57,390 bases of DNA, from NCBI RefSeq assembly GCF_001583495.1, contig NZ_LQAQ01000062.1, positions 1-57,390 on the forward strand. The letters are read 5' to 3'. A model generated the notes under the pieces. It was not told the DNA's origin. It saw only the letters and a list, made by a program, of their open reading frames with translations, and did not search any database. Shown here piece after piece: positions 17,544 through 27,334 of the stretch. The stretch's first letter is position 1; each line of letters begins with the position of its first letter. The translations under genes and the position numbers were made by a program. The DNA is from Flammeovirga sp. SJP92 (GTDB lineage: Bacteria > Bacteroidota > Bacteroidia > Cytophagales > Flammeovirgaceae).

Positions 17544-18692
17544 TTACAGGTCGTCAGTTGTTTGATAAACCAATTGGTTGGTGCTGTGATCTAATTTCCC
17601 TTCCTTTATCAAAGTTCCATCTTTTTTATAAGAAGCATGATAAATAAGTTTATCATTTTTGTACTTTCTGTGGATTTTCAATTGTCCAGAACGATACCAT
17701 TTTTTACTGTCACCTTCTTTTATCCCTTGAACATAAGTGATCAATGTTTCTAACGTATCTGTATTCTCAAAATAAAAGAGTTCCTCTCCATCAAGCAATC
17801 CATTTATAAAGAACTTTTCAACATAAACTTTTCCTTCTAATCCTTCTGAAAATTCTAAATATTGTCCTTCAAGTCTTCCGTTTTTATAATGACATTCCAG
17901 CTCCTTAAAACCATTATCATAGAAAGATCGATATTCACCATCTCTTCTTCCTTCCACATAAAAGCATAAGGTTTTTAATTGTCCATTCTCATGAAAAGCT
18001 TGATACTTTCCTACTTTCTTCTGGTCCTCATATCGTATTTTTTCCTGTAGCTGACCATTATCATAATAGGTGAGCTCGTCTCCCATTCTCTTCCCTTCCT
18101 TATATTCTCTTTCTACAAATAATTGATTGTTTTTAGTGTAATAGAAGTACTTACCATCTTTGAGTCCATTGATATAATGAATCTTCTCTTTAATGTTTCC
18201 ATCACTGTAATACTTCTTATATTCTCCCTCTAGTTTTCCATTTTTAAAATGGGATTCTTCCTCAGTCTTTCCATCTTCAAAGTAATAAAAACTTTTCCCC
18301 TCAGGAACTCCATTTTCATAATGCCTCAAGTAACTTAATGTACCATCATCATAATATCTTTTATGATCTCCAGATAGTTTACCCTTATCATAATTTTTCT
18401 CAGAAATGATAACTCCTTCAGGTGTAAACTTTTTAAACACACCATGTTTTATTCCATTATCATACGTTTCAATTCTATAAATCAAGTGGTTATCTTTGAT
18501 TGATTTAAAATAATATTTCCACTCTCCATGCTTTTCACCATTCAGAAGGTGCCCTTTTGACTTCACTAACTTACTACTTGCATAATTCACTTGTTCTACC
18601 AAGCTATCATTGACAACTTGTCCGTAAATTATCACAGGCAAAGAGAAAATAAGAAAATTGAGCAGGATATATATTTTATTTTGGAAACGCAT
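17544..18692 (-). CDS. Secreted MORN-repeat-variant protein (YwqK-like)
   Basis: About 382 aa from the start at 18692, chosen because a signal peptide (IYILLNFLIFSLPVIIYGQ) follows at once; the frame is open back to 18806. The mature part is about a dozen repeats of 20-24 residues of the pattern G.Y..YY.NG.L.E...Y..GK.EG, the MORN_2 variant seen in proteins annotated as YwqK-family antitoxin. In Bacteroidota such secreted repeat proteins are frequent, and a toxin-antitoxin role is unproven for them. No toxin gene stands next to it here, so I would not call it an antitoxin. Confidence 0.75.
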   Translation of the reverse strand: MRFQNKIYILLNFLIFSLPVIIYGQVVNDSLVEQVNYASSKLVKSKGHLLNGEKHGEWKYYFKSIKDNHLIYRIETYDNGIKHGVFKKFTPEGVIISEKNYDKGKLSGDHKRYYDDGTLSYLRHYENGVPEGKSFYYFEDGKTEEESHFKNGKLEGEYKKYYSDGNIKEKIHYINGLKDGKYFYYTKNNQLFVEREYKEGKRMGDELTYYDNGQLQEKIRYEDQKKVGKYQAFHENGQLKTLCFYVEGRRDGEYRSFYDNGFKELECHYKNGRLEGQYLEFSEGLEGKVYVEKFFINGLLDGEELFYFENTDTLETLITYVQGIKEGDSKKWYRSGQLKIHRKYKNDKLIYHASYKKDGTLIKEGKLDHSTNQLVYQTTDDL

Positions 18693-18859
18693 ATTGCAAT
18701 GTATTCTGGGAAATTGATTATTGAAATTATAGTTTTCGTGGCAATAAAAAAATAAGGAATCGTATAAAAAGTAATTTACCGATTTCTGAACGCTATAAAT
18801 GGTCAAAATTTAATTTACAATGCAAGGAGATATACATTACATTTCACTGAAAATAAAAA

Positions 18860-18886
18860 GTGCACCACAGCGTAAACTATGATGCA
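18860..18886 (-). terminator. Probable terminator of the HAD phosphatase gene
   Basis: GTGCACCA pairs, with one mismatch, with TGATGCAC across a short loop, and on the minus strand it is followed by a T-run. It lies about 45 bp beyond the stop at 18929. Confidence 0.5.
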
Positions 18887-18928
18887 CACATCATTATTAT
18901 TTCTTTAAAAAACGGCAATGAAAGAGGA

Positions 18929-19762
18929 TTATACTACCTCTATGTTCATTTCTGTTCTCAAGATAAATTTCTCTACCACTTCAGCAACTCCATCATCATT
19001 ATTAGAAGCCACAATGACATCCGCTTTATCTCTCAATTCAGGAGTAACATTGTCTACCCATACTCCTAAACCAGCATATTCTACCATTGACAAATCATTG
19101 CCTGCATTACCAACAGCAATAATTTGTTCTCTTTTAATGCCTGTTGTCTCTGCCAATCTTGCCAATGTAGCCGCCTTATCAATTCCTGTTTGCGTCACTT
19201 CTAAGAAGAAAGGTTTAGAGAAAGAAACACTCAGTTCTGGAAAAGCATCTTCTAGTAAAGGCTTGACCTCTTGAAGTTTAGAAGGCTCCTCTAGCATTAT
19301 ACATTTCACTCCATCAAAGTCAACTGCTTTTTTGAAGTCAGTCACTTTTTCAAAATCCATTTTAGTTAGATCTATCTCCACTTGAATGTATTCTGAATGA
19401 GATTCGCTATAAATTTTATCAGATGAATAAGTGATTATATCCACATTATTTTTTGAAGCAAAATCATATAAGTCATGAATATTATTCACCGTCAGGCTTT
19501 GAGAATAAATAATACTTTCATCAACCATATCGATAAGAGCACCGCCATTGTAAGAGATGATATATGATCCATATCGATCAAGTTCTAATTCTCTGGCATA
19601 AGAGAGCATTGCAGGAGTAGGTCTGCCAGAAGCTAATACCACTTTCACACCTTCGTCCTGTGCCTTGAGAAGCATTTCTTTATTTCTTTCAGATATGATA
19701 TGATCATCCGTTAATAATGTATCGTCCATATCAAGGACTAGCATTTTATAGCCTAAGTTCAT
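18929..19762 (-). CDS. HAD-superfamily (Cof-type IIB) phosphatase
   Basis: 277 aa, the usual length for Cof-type HAD hydrolases. Motif I is DMDDTLLTDD with nucleophile Asp11 and acid/base Asp13; motif II is VVLASGRPTP; the cap follows SYNGGALI; GIDKAATLARL carries the conserved Lys. Motif IV reads GNAGND instead of the usual GD(x3)ND: the first metal-binding Asp is Asn219, while Asp223 is kept. Family enzymes dephosphorylate sugar phosphates, FMN, PLP and similar small molecules; the substrate here cannot be predicted. The Asn change might lower metal affinity or alter activity. Confidence 0.85.
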   Translation of the reverse strand: MNLGYKMLVLDMDDTLLTDDHIISERNKEMLLKAQDEGVKVVLASGRPTPAMLSYARELELDRYGSYIISYNGGALIDMVDESIIYSQSLTVNNIHDLYDFASKNNVDIITYSSDKIYSESHSEYIQVEIDLTKMDFEKVTDFKKAVDFDGVKCIMLEEPSKLQEVKPLLEDAFPELSVSFSKPFFLEVTQTGIDKAATLARLAETTGIKREQIIAVGNAGNDLSMVEYAGLGVWVDNVTPELRDKADVIVASNNDDGVAEVVEKFILRTEMNIEVV

Positions 19763-19973
19763 TTATATTTAGTTGATTTGAAACACACGAATATTTTATG
19801 CTACATAGTTACTATATTATTTTCAAAACTGATGTTAATGGATTAAAAGGTTCGTTATTAATGTTTACTTCTGTTTTGGATGTTAGGGATTTTGAGGACA
19901 GATCTTCTTTTTATTAAAGAAATACGATCCTGAAGCTCATTGTGAAACTATTTAAAGTGAAATCTAAAGCACT

Positions 19974-21356
19974 TCACCTTATCAGATAAGGGTTCTTCCA
20001 AGTCTCTTCATATTCGTTTTCTTTGAGTAGAACAGGCTTGATATTTTCCAGCCAATCCATCTCTTTTAGCAAGACGTACTCTGCTGATAACCTCTTAATT
20101 TTGTAATCTTCAATAATTGATAGAAAACCAATTTTATTATGAGGTGGAATATACACTAACCGGTATACTTTATTGGTTGCCTCTTCCCTAGAAATTCCCC
20201 ATGGAAGTACATCAATTCCCAATTGATAGGAAATAAACTCTGCTAAGGATTTATGAGCAATAAGCAATTCTGAATTTTCTATTTCCTCAATTTTCGCTAA
20301 TGAAGAGCTTAAAAATGAATACTTCTTATAAGGTGGATCGTGTAGTTTGGGTTGGTAAGTAGAAAATGAAAATAATCCTATTAAAACTGAAATACCTATT
20401 AGCAGTACTCCATACATTTTTCTCAACTCCACTAATAATAATGGTGAGATCACTCCAAATACCATCCAGAACCGAAAGGAATATTCTAAGGCATCCCATT
20501 TTAGAAACGGCAAGAAAAGTACACTGAGTACAATCAGAAAACTGTATTGAAAATGATCTAATTGTTTTGGAAAAAATATACCCTTCCCTAACCTAAAAAT
20601 AAACAGGAAGGATGCTCCCACCACGTATATTTTCCAAATTAAATTTATTACATCATGATGAGAATCTATAAAGGAAATTACGGGTAGTTGAAATGACTCC
20701 GACAATTGTGAAGGCAGTAAAATTAAAATCAGAAAATATGCTACTATTGGCAAAGCCACCAAAGAAATCGATGCCCCCTTCTCAAAATACTTTTTGAAAA
20801 TACTGTAAGAGAGAAAAGCCAATACATATATTACTGCTAACGCCAAGATTAATTTATGAGATAATACACAGCCCATAAATACAATGACACCCCAAGTTAC
20901 TTTTCTTTTCTCCATCATGATTAATAACAGAAGGAAAAAATTAAGTCCTATGAGGTTCTTTGTAAACTGACTTGCAAAATAAATGAGCTGAGGGTTAAAC
21001 AGCATGATTAACCCTACTCCAATACTCCATATTAGATTTTTACTTTTAAAATAAGAGAAGTAAAAAATTAGTACTATAAAGCTACTATAGCTTAAAATAG
21101 TGACGATCTTATACGATAACAAATAGTCACCTATTATAAATTGAAATACAATTAATATAGGATAAACAATATTTATTCTTGGTGAATGCAGAGCACCATG
21201 TTCAAACCAGCTTTTGGTCTGAGCCATGTAAAAATAGCTGTCCCATCCCGTCGCATAGTGGGTCTGAAATAATGAAAAGCCACATAAGAAGGCACCTATT
21301 ATAAATAAGAATACAGAGGTAATCGATACCTTCTTAGACTCTAAAAGATTCATCAT
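19974..21356 (-). CDS. Polytopic membrane protein, GT-C glycosyltransferase-like
   Basis: 460 aa with about ten hydrophobic helices in the first 350 residues and a soluble C-terminal tail of about 90. Between the first two helices lies QTHYATGWDSYFYMAQTKSW, an acidic loop in the place where GT-C enzymes (ArnT/PMT type) carry the catalytic acidic residue. This supports, but does not prove, a lipid-linked-sugar glycosyltransferase. Its start overlaps the stop of the upstream discoidin-domain gene by one base (shared at 21356), so the two are almost surely translationally coupled. Confidence 0.6.
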   Translation of the reverse strand: MMNLLESKKVSITSVFLFIIGAFLCGFSLFQTHYATGWDSYFYMAQTKSWFEHGALHSPRINIVYPILIVFQFIIGDYLLSYKIVTILSYSSFIVLIFYFSYFKSKNLIWSIGVGLIMLFNPQLIYFASQFTKNLIGLNFFLLLLIMMEKRKVTWGVIVFMGCVLSHKLILALAVIYVLAFLSYSIFKKYFEKGASISLVALPIVAYFLILILLPSQLSESFQLPVISFIDSHHDVINLIWKIYVVGASFLFIFRLGKGIFFPKQLDHFQYSFLIVLSVLFLPFLKWDALEYSFRFWMVFGVISPLLLVELRKMYGVLLIGISVLIGLFSFSTYQPKLHDPPYKKYSFLSSSLAKIEEIENSELLIAHKSLAEFISYQLGIDVLPWGISREEATNKVYRLVYIPPHNKIGFLSIIEDYKIKRLSAEYVLLKEMDWLENIKPVLLKENEYEETWKNPYLIR

Positions 21357-22756
21357 TAGAATATTCTTATAGGTGCTAATACTTTCTGTCCTTTTACTTC
21401 GTCATGAGTTATTGTTAAGTTATCTTGGAATATTCTTAATGAAGAATTTGTAACTTTTCCTTTATATAAATCACTTGAATTTAGAGGCGTGAACTTCTTC
21501 CCGAAAATTCTAATTACAACTTTATCATCTTCTATACTTTTTATTTCCCAATTGCCATCAGCAATGATTTCAGATATTACATTACTTTCTTCCTCCTCAT
21601 AAGGTTCATCATCTTCTGAATCGTTATAATTGACCACTCTTGTTTCTTCCTCTCTATCATAGAGTACAAATGTATTATTTGACCTTAAGGATAGTGATGA
21701 AGTCCTGTAAATTGTAGCATTTTCACCTACTGATTCTTCTTTTGAATCATTTAATCGTTTGTCTAAAACTCTTTGAAGAATTTTATGATTCAAAGCGAAG
21801 TTATCTTTCACTCTTTTTTCTTCTTCACCTGTAAAGACGGTCACTGAAGAATTACCATTTTGCAGAAGTATCTCACTTATAACAAGGTCCTGATATTTTG
21901 TTCCAGCATCTGCTCCAGTAATTTCTAATTCAAATTCTTTACCGCTAAAAGTTGTCCCAAGATCTATGACTTGTCCTCCTTCTTTTCTCTTAATTGTATA
22001 GCTCTTCTTCTCTCCTCCTTTAGTTCCGAAAGTAAAAGACTGCATAGAGGCATTGGCCACAAAATGTTCTTTAGAGCGTTGATAGCCGTTCCATATTTTC
22101 AGTTGCTTCACTTGAACTTCTTCTTCTAAAGAAAAATTGATTTTCTGACCAACCCCTAACCCTTTCACTGCTTCTGACCACGCATTTTCTTTTTGACCAT
22201 CTACTAAATTATTTGGTGAATATGCAATTTCAGGAGTTAACGCACTAGAAGCTTTGACCTGTCCTTTTATTAATTTTGGAGTGTTAATAGCATAAGGATT
22301 TTCATTTTCATCTAGAAGCTCTATTTCAGAAACTCCAAAAGAATAGCGTCCATTTTTATGCTGATTAGAACCTGTGAACTTGATAAATAAGCTTGATATT
22401 TTTTGATCGATAGTTCCCCAATAAGCAGAACGTCCGTCATAGTACTTTTCAAACCTTGATGTTGTTTTTCCATCCACATCATATAACACAATATCATAGA
22501 TATATGTTGGCTCCGGAAAGTAAATCATTATACCTTCATTCTCATAAATACCATCCATTGTTTGCCATATAGTGGTCGTATCACCATCAAAACAATTTAA
22601 AACATGATTCTGATATTGAGGAACCTTCGTCGTAGTGGCATAGACATTCTCTATAGTTATCCTTTGAGGATCGAAATTTTCATTTTCACTAAAAATAGAA
22701 TTGGCACTAAATAACAATGCCAATAATGGCAAGAAAAAGTAATAGTTTGTATGCAT
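21356..22756 (-). CDS. Secreted discoidin and NADase-type glycan-binding domain protein
   Basis: 466 aa with signal peptide (FFLPLLALLFSANSIFS). Residues about 30-155 look like a discoidin (F5/8 type C) domain: NCFDGDTTTIWQT and LFIKFTGSN. Residues about 165-300 match the NADase-type glycan-binding domain pattern: NNLVDGQKENAWSEAVKGLG, KIWNGYQRSKEHF, and QDLVISEILL. The C-terminal part is a beta-rich domain with an acidic stretch near 390. The tight coupling to the GT-C-like membrane protein downstream suggests both act on surface glycans. No catalytic motif is visible. Confidence 0.75.
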   Translation of the reverse strand: MHTNYYFFLPLLALLFSANSIFSENENFDPQRITIENVYATTTKVPQYQNHVLNCFDGDTTTIWQTMDGIYENEGIMIYFPEPTYIYDIVLYDVDGKTTSRFEKYYDGRSAYWGTIDQKISSLFIKFTGSNQHKNGRYSFGVSEIELLDENENPYAINTPKLIKGQVKASSALTPEIAYSPNNLVDGQKENAWSEAVKGLGVGQKINFSLEEEVQVKQLKIWNGYQRSKEHFVANASMQSFTFGTKGGEKKSYTIKRKEGGQVIDLGTTFSGKEFELEITGADAGTKYQDLVISEILLQNGNSSVTVFTGEEEKRVKDNFALNHKILQRVLDKRLNDSKEESVGENATIYRTSSLSLRSNNTFVLYDREEETRVVNYNDSEDDEPYEEEESNVISEIIADGNWEIKSIEDDKVVIRIFGKKFTPLNSSDLYKGKVTNSSLRIFQDNLTITHDEVKGQKVLAPIRIF

Positions 22757-23134
22757 GACTTTAAGTTTAGATTATTTGAGCTTCCAATATATGAAAATTA
22801 GTATTGAGATTGGATCATTTTAAGTAATTATATAGGTCACTTCTGAAATCAGAAGGTCTTCTCATTACCCTATAGTTTCAATTGTAAAGCTGTGGAATTT
22901 ACCTGCAATACCACTCAAAACATATTATAAAAAACGTATTCATTAAAGATTAAAATAACATCTTTATTAATACTCTATTTTATTGGAGTTCTACACCTTC
23001 TATTCAAAGTGCTCCTTGTTATACTTACAGATATATGGTAATATTGTCTAGCTTTATGAAGATAAAGAAATACAGTTCATAAGAACTTTCTGTACTCTGA
23101 AATAAACTAATTTTCAAATACCAATTTAATTATC
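22757..23134. other. Intergenic region between divergent genes
   Basis: A 378-bp gap. The only structure noticed is a small hairpin, CTTCTGA/TCAGAAG, near 22842-22857. It must hold the promoters of the discoidin gene (minus) and the S9 peptidase (plus); no exact -7 box stands out. Confidence 0.45.
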
Positions 23135-25567
23135 ATGAAATATTTTTTAAGCATCCTTTTAACATTCATCCTGACAAGTACTTTCGCCCAAGATAACTTG
23201 GAGTACCAAAAACCACCGGAAGAAATTCTTGAACTTGTAGACGTGCCAAGGGCTCCAAGTGTATTATTAAACGACAGCAAGGACACCATGATTCTTTTGT
23301 ACAGAAACTCCTACAAATCCATAGAGGAGTTATCAAAAGAAGAACTACGTTTGGGAGGATTGAGAATTGATCCTAAAACAAATATTGGCAGTAGAGTTAC
23401 CTACTTCAATAATGTGAAAATCAAAAAACTTAATGACAAAAAAGCTGAAGTTGTACAAGTAGAAGGGTTACCTGAAAACCCTAAACTCACGAACTTCAAA
23501 TGGTCTCCTGATCAATCAAAAATTGCTTTGACCAATACAACATTGGAAGGTGTTGAACTTTGGGTATTGGATTTAAACAAAGCAAGTGTAACAAAAATTA
23601 CAGACGCTAATTTAAATGCTAATGTTGGTGATGTCATCAATTGGTTTGAAGATGGAAACGCATTATTGGTAAAAATGATTGCTGAGAAAAGAAAGCCTTT
23701 AATCAATACTAAAAATGCTGTTCCAACAGGACCTACGGTTTCTGAAAACAATGGTAAAAAGGCACAAAACAGAACGTACCAAGACTTATTGAAAAACAAA
23801 AATGATGAGCACAACTTTGAACAGTTAGCCATGTCTGATATGTACAAAGTAGCACTAGACGGTCAAAAAGAAAAATGGTTAGAAGGAAGTCTTTATACCT
23901 CAATTGATTTTTCTCCTGATGGCAACTATGTATTGGTAACAACTGTAGAAAAGCCATTTTCATATTTAGTGACTTATAGAAGGTTTCCTTCTAAAACGAC
24001 CGTTTATAACAAGAAAGGCCAAAAAGTAGAAACCGTATTGGAAGTTCCTTTGATTGAAGATTTACCTCAAGGATTTATGGCGGTAAGAACTGGAAAACGT
24101 AGATTTTCTTGGAGAGACGATAAACCTGCAACACTGACATATGCTGTAGCTTTAGATGGCGGTGATCCTGCAAACGAAGTAGAGTACCGTGATGAAGTTT
24201 TCGAGTTAGAAGCACCTTACAAAGGGGATGGAAAATCCATCTTAAAAACAATCAATCGGTTTGCAGGTGTTCAATGGGGTAATGATGAAGTGGCCGTAGC
24301 TTACGATTACTGGTGGAATACTAGAAATACGAAAAAGTATTTATTCAATCCTTCGGATGCTTCCCAAAAAGCCATTGTTATCACTGATAGAAATTACCAA
24401 GACAGGTACAGTGATCCAGGAAGTTTTGTTACTGAAAGAAATGCAATGGGAAGTTCAGTGCTGACAATTGTCAATGATCAATTATTTACTATTGGTGATG
24501 GATTTACAAAAGAAGGTCAATTCCCTTTTGTGGATCAAATGAGTATCAAAACACAAGAGAAAAAGAGAATTTATCAATCTACTTACACTGATAAAATTGA
24601 AGATATTCAAAAGTATGACCCTAAGAAAAAAGAGCTACTTGTACGTATCGAATCAGCAAAGGAATATCCGAATTATTTCTTTAGAAGTATCCGTAATAAA
24701 AAGCTAACGCAAATTACTTCTTTTGAGAACCCTTTCAAAAGTATTCAAGATGTACACAAAGAAGTGATTACTTACAAGCGTGAAGATGGGCTGGAGCTTT
24801 CTGCTACTTTATATTTACCAGTAGGCTATGACAAGGAGAAGAAGGAAAAAATGCCTATGATTATGTGGGCCTATCCGACTGAGTTTAAAGACAAATCAAG
24901 TGCTTCGCAAAGCACTCAAAACCCTAATGAATTCACCTATCCTTATTACGGCTCAATGGTGTATTGGGTAACAAGAGGCTATGTAGTTTTAGATGATGCG
25001 TCATTCCCTATTGTTGGTGAAGGTGATGAAGAACCTAATGATTCGTTCAGAACACAACTTGTTGCCAATGCGAAAGCGGCAATTGATGCTGTGGATAATT
25101 TAGGTTACATAGACAGAGAAAGAGTAGCTGTAGGTGGTCACAGCTATGGTGCATTTATGGTCGCAAATTTACTTTCTCATTCTGATTTATTCGCTGCAGG
25201 TATTGCAAGAAGTGGTGCCTACAACAGAACACTGACGCCATTTGGCTTCCAAAGCGAAGAGAGAAACTATTGGGAAGCTCCAGAGGTGTATTACACAATG
25301 TCTCCATTTATGCATGCTGATAAAATGAACCAACCGTTATTACTTGTACACGGTGAAGCTGATAATAATTCAGGTACTTACCCTATGCAAAGTGAACGTT
25401 ACTTTAATGCTTTAAAAGGATTAGGTGCCACTGTTCGATTGGTAATGTTACCAAAAGAAAGTCATGGCTACCGCTCTAAAGAAAGCATCCTGCACTTATT
25501 GTGGGAACAAGACCAATGGTTAGAAAAACATGTGAAAAACAAAAAAACACTTCAAGAGAATAAGTAA
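23135..25567 (+). CDS. S9 family prolyl-oligopeptidase-type peptidase
   Basis: 810 aa with a signal peptide (ILLTFILTSTFAQ). The N-terminal two thirds is a beta-propeller with short TolB/WD-like blades (FKWSPDQSKIALTN, DFSPDGNYVLVTT). The C-terminal alpha/beta-hydrolase has the full catalytic triad: Ser670 in GGHSYGAFM, Asp743 in HGEADNNSGT and His777 in ESHGYRSKE. The segment PIVGEGDEEPNDSF is like that of glutamyl endopeptidase/acylaminoacyl-peptidase-like S9 members of Bacteroidota and plants. Likely a periplasmic or outer-face peptidase acting on peptides. A strong terminator follows. Confidence 0.9.
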   Translation: MKYFLSILLTFILTSTFAQDNLEYQKPPEEILELVDVPRAPSVLLNDSKDTMILLYRNSYKSIEELSKEELRLGGLRIDPKTNIGSRVTYFNNVKIKKLNDKKAEVVQVEGLPENPKLTNFKWSPDQSKIALTNTTLEGVELWVLDLNKASVTKITDANLNANVGDVINWFEDGNALLVKMIAEKRKPLINTKNAVPTGPTVSENNGKKAQNRTYQDLLKNKNDEHNFEQLAMSDMYKVALDGQKEKWLEGSLYTSIDFSPDGNYVLVTTVEKPFSYLVTYRRFPSKTTVYNKKGQKVETVLEVPLIEDLPQGFMAVRTGKRRFSWRDDKPATLTYAVALDGGDPANEVEYRDEVFELEAPYKGDGKSILKTINRFAGVQWGNDEVAVAYDYWWNTRNTKKYLFNPSDASQKAIVITDRNYQDRYSDPGSFVTERNAMGSSVLTIVNDQLFTIGDGFTKEGQFPFVDQMSIKTQEKKRIYQSTYTDKIEDIQKYDPKKKELLVRIESAKEYPNYFFRSIRNKKLTQITSFENPFKSIQDVHKEVITYKREDGLELSATLYLPVGYDKEKKEKMPMIMWAYPTEFKDKSSASQSTQNPNEFTYPYYGSMVYWVTRGYVVLDDASFPIVGEGDEEPNDSFRTQLVANAKAAIDAVDNLGYIDRERVAVGGHSYGAFMVANLLSHSDLFAAGIARSGAYNRTLTPFGFQSEERNYWEAPEVYYTMSPFMHADKMNQPLLLVHGEADNNSGTYPMQSERYFNALKGLGATVRLVMLPKESHGYRSKESILHLLWEQDQWLEKHVKNKKTLQENK

Positions 25568-25577
25568 CTTTTATAGT

Positions 25578-25607
25578 AGAGGCACCTGATGAGGGTGCCT
25601 CTTTTTT
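25578..25607 (+). terminator. Terminator after the S9 peptidase gene
   Basis: GAGGCACC at 25579-25586 pairs with GGTGCCTC at 25594-25601 and is followed by six T. Confidence 0.9.
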
Positions 25608-25834
25608 CTCAGTACATCATCATTATCTACTAACTTTCCAATTAAAATCATGGTTTACGAAATGCACATTTAGAACTATTGCTTACAATACAGATATGAA
25701 TGCTCCTACTTTTCAGTAAATCCAAAAACAAAATACACCACAACTGAAGAGCTTACTTTTCTGTTAATATCACTTCTTTAACATCACGCTAAATATTCTT
25801 AAAACAACATCTTTACAGCAGTGTAATACGTTAA

Positions 25835-25842
25835 TACATTTG
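25835..25842 (+). promoter_or_regulatory. Candidate Bacteroidota -7 box before the SPFH gene
   Basis: TACATTTG matches TAnnTTTG 41 bp before the ATG at 25884. The -33 element is not clear. Confidence 0.45.
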
Positions 25843-25883
25843 TGAATATTATTTAATTAATCAGCAACTATTAATTTATCATT

Positions 25884-27173
25884 ATGACTATGTTATTTTA
25901 TATTATCGTCTTCTTTTGTTTAGTGTACAGTGCATTATCAATATTCCCGAAACTACAAGAAAACTATCCTATCTTGAATCCGAAGTTTGGTATTATGTCT
26001 TTCTTCTTCGCTATTTTCACAATTGCCTTATCCAGTGCAATTATGTGGGCAGAACCAGGATATCAATATTTTGTCACTTACCCCAACGGTAAGAAAGCAG
26101 CGATCATGAGTGAAGGATATCATTTTACATGGTTCGGTAAAGTTCAACCTTGGAGTAAGTATATTGACATCACTACGGAAGATGTAGATGATGATGACAA
26201 CTCTTCGATGAAACCTGTCAACATTCGTTTCATTGACCAAGTAACAGCATTAGGGTATCCCTCTGTTAGAGTACAGATGCCCAACACTGAAGAGTCATTT
26301 ATTGACGTGGCTGTAAAATTTAGATCACAAGAAAACCTTGTGGCAATGACCTTAATTCCAACCATCAGAGAGCAATTGGTCAATACTGCTTATATGTATG
26401 CAGCACAAGACTATATTTCTGGTGATGCACAATCTTTCCGTCAAACTTTTGAAGAACAATTGAAAGATGGTTCTTATGAAGTAAGAAAGATAGAAATAGC
26501 AGATACTTTATTTGATCAAGCTATTCAAAAAGATGTCAGAGGAATCAAAGAAATTCGCAAAAAGTATCTTGTTGAAAAAGTAGCCGATGAACAAGGCAGG
26601 TTTAAAAGAATACCTAATGAAATTTCTGAAAACCACATTCTAATTTCTCAAGTGGTTTTACCTTCTATTGACATGGAATCTTCTTTTAAAAAGAGATTAG
26701 AATCTCAAAGAGATGAATCTGCTAAACGTCAATTGGAGATTCAAAGAATTGAAACCGCAAAGGCTGCTCAATCAAGAATTTTGGCAGAAGGTGAAAGAGA
26801 TAAAGCACAAGAAAGAGTAAAAAGAGAAAAGGAACAGGTCTCTAGTTTGATTGCTATTGAAACACAATTAAAGCAAGAAGAGACCAATAAGAAATTGGCC
26901 AAAATAAAATTTGAAACCGCTCAATTAGAAGCAAAAACAGAAAAGATTATAGCTGAAACAAAAGCTTACGCCAACAAACAATTAGTTTCTTCAGGTTTGA
27001 CGCCTGAGCAAAAATCACTTTGGGAGTACCGCAAGGATTCTGTAAAGTGGGCTAATATCAGTAAAATCAAATTGCCTGAGCAATATTTCTCTGGTCAAGG
27101 TGGTAGCAAAGGTGGTGATTTACTTTCTACCATTATTGCGGGTCAGATTGCCACTTCGAATATGAAGAAATAA
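25884..27173 (+). CDS. SPFH/band 7 domain membrane protein
   Basis: 429 aa: two N-terminal hydrophobic segments (about 3-22 and 36-54), then an SPFH-type domain (AEPGYQYFVTYPNGKKAAIMSEGYHFTWFG to about 290), a long charged helical coil (about 255-365, many Glu/Lys/Ala/Gln), and a Gly-rich end. The order fits flotillin/HflC-like scaffolds, which form oligomeric rings at membranes and may recruit proteases or organise lipids. It is a single gene with its own terminator, so its partner is not evident. Confidence 0.8.
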   Translation: MTMLFYIIVFFCLVYSALSIFPKLQENYPILNPKFGIMSFFFAIFTIALSSAIMWAEPGYQYFVTYPNGKKAAIMSEGYHFTWFGKVQPWSKYIDITTEDVDDDDNSSMKPVNIRFIDQVTALGYPSVRVQMPNTEESFIDVAVKFRSQENLVAMTLIPTIREQLVNTAYMYAAQDYISGDAQSFRQTFEEQLKDGSYEVRKIEIADTLFDQAIQKDVRGIKEIRKKYLVEKVADEQGRFKRIPNEISENHILISQVVLPSIDMESSFKKRLESQRDESAKRQLEIQRIETAKAAQSRILAEGERDKAQERVKREKEQVSSLIAIETQLKQEETNKKLAKIKFETAQLEAKTEKIIAETKAYANKQLVSSGLTPEQKSLWEYRKDSVKWANISKIKLPEQYFSGQGGSKGGDLLSTIIAGQIATSNMKK

Positions 27174-27197
27174 AGTAGCTAAAATCATTTGTCATTC

Positions 27198-27243
27198 AAC
27201 TCCAACTTTAGAGTATAACATACTTTAGAGTTGGAGTTTTTTA
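27198..27243 (+). terminator. Terminator after the SPFH gene
   Basis: AACTCCAAC pairs with GTTGGAGTT, with an inner AGTAT/ATACT stem, and is followed by a T-run. Confidence 0.85.
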
Positions 27244-27334
27244 TTCAGAATTCCTCAAAAGAGTGTAATATAGTTTGACCTTCTTTATTTTTGATAAAAA
27301 TTTATCATGTCAAATACAAAAAATAATATTAGCA

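Noticed and set aside
17544-18692. Calling the MORN-repeat protein an antitoxin
   Set aside because: It has a signal peptide and no toxin gene nearby; the antitoxin label of this family is not supported here.
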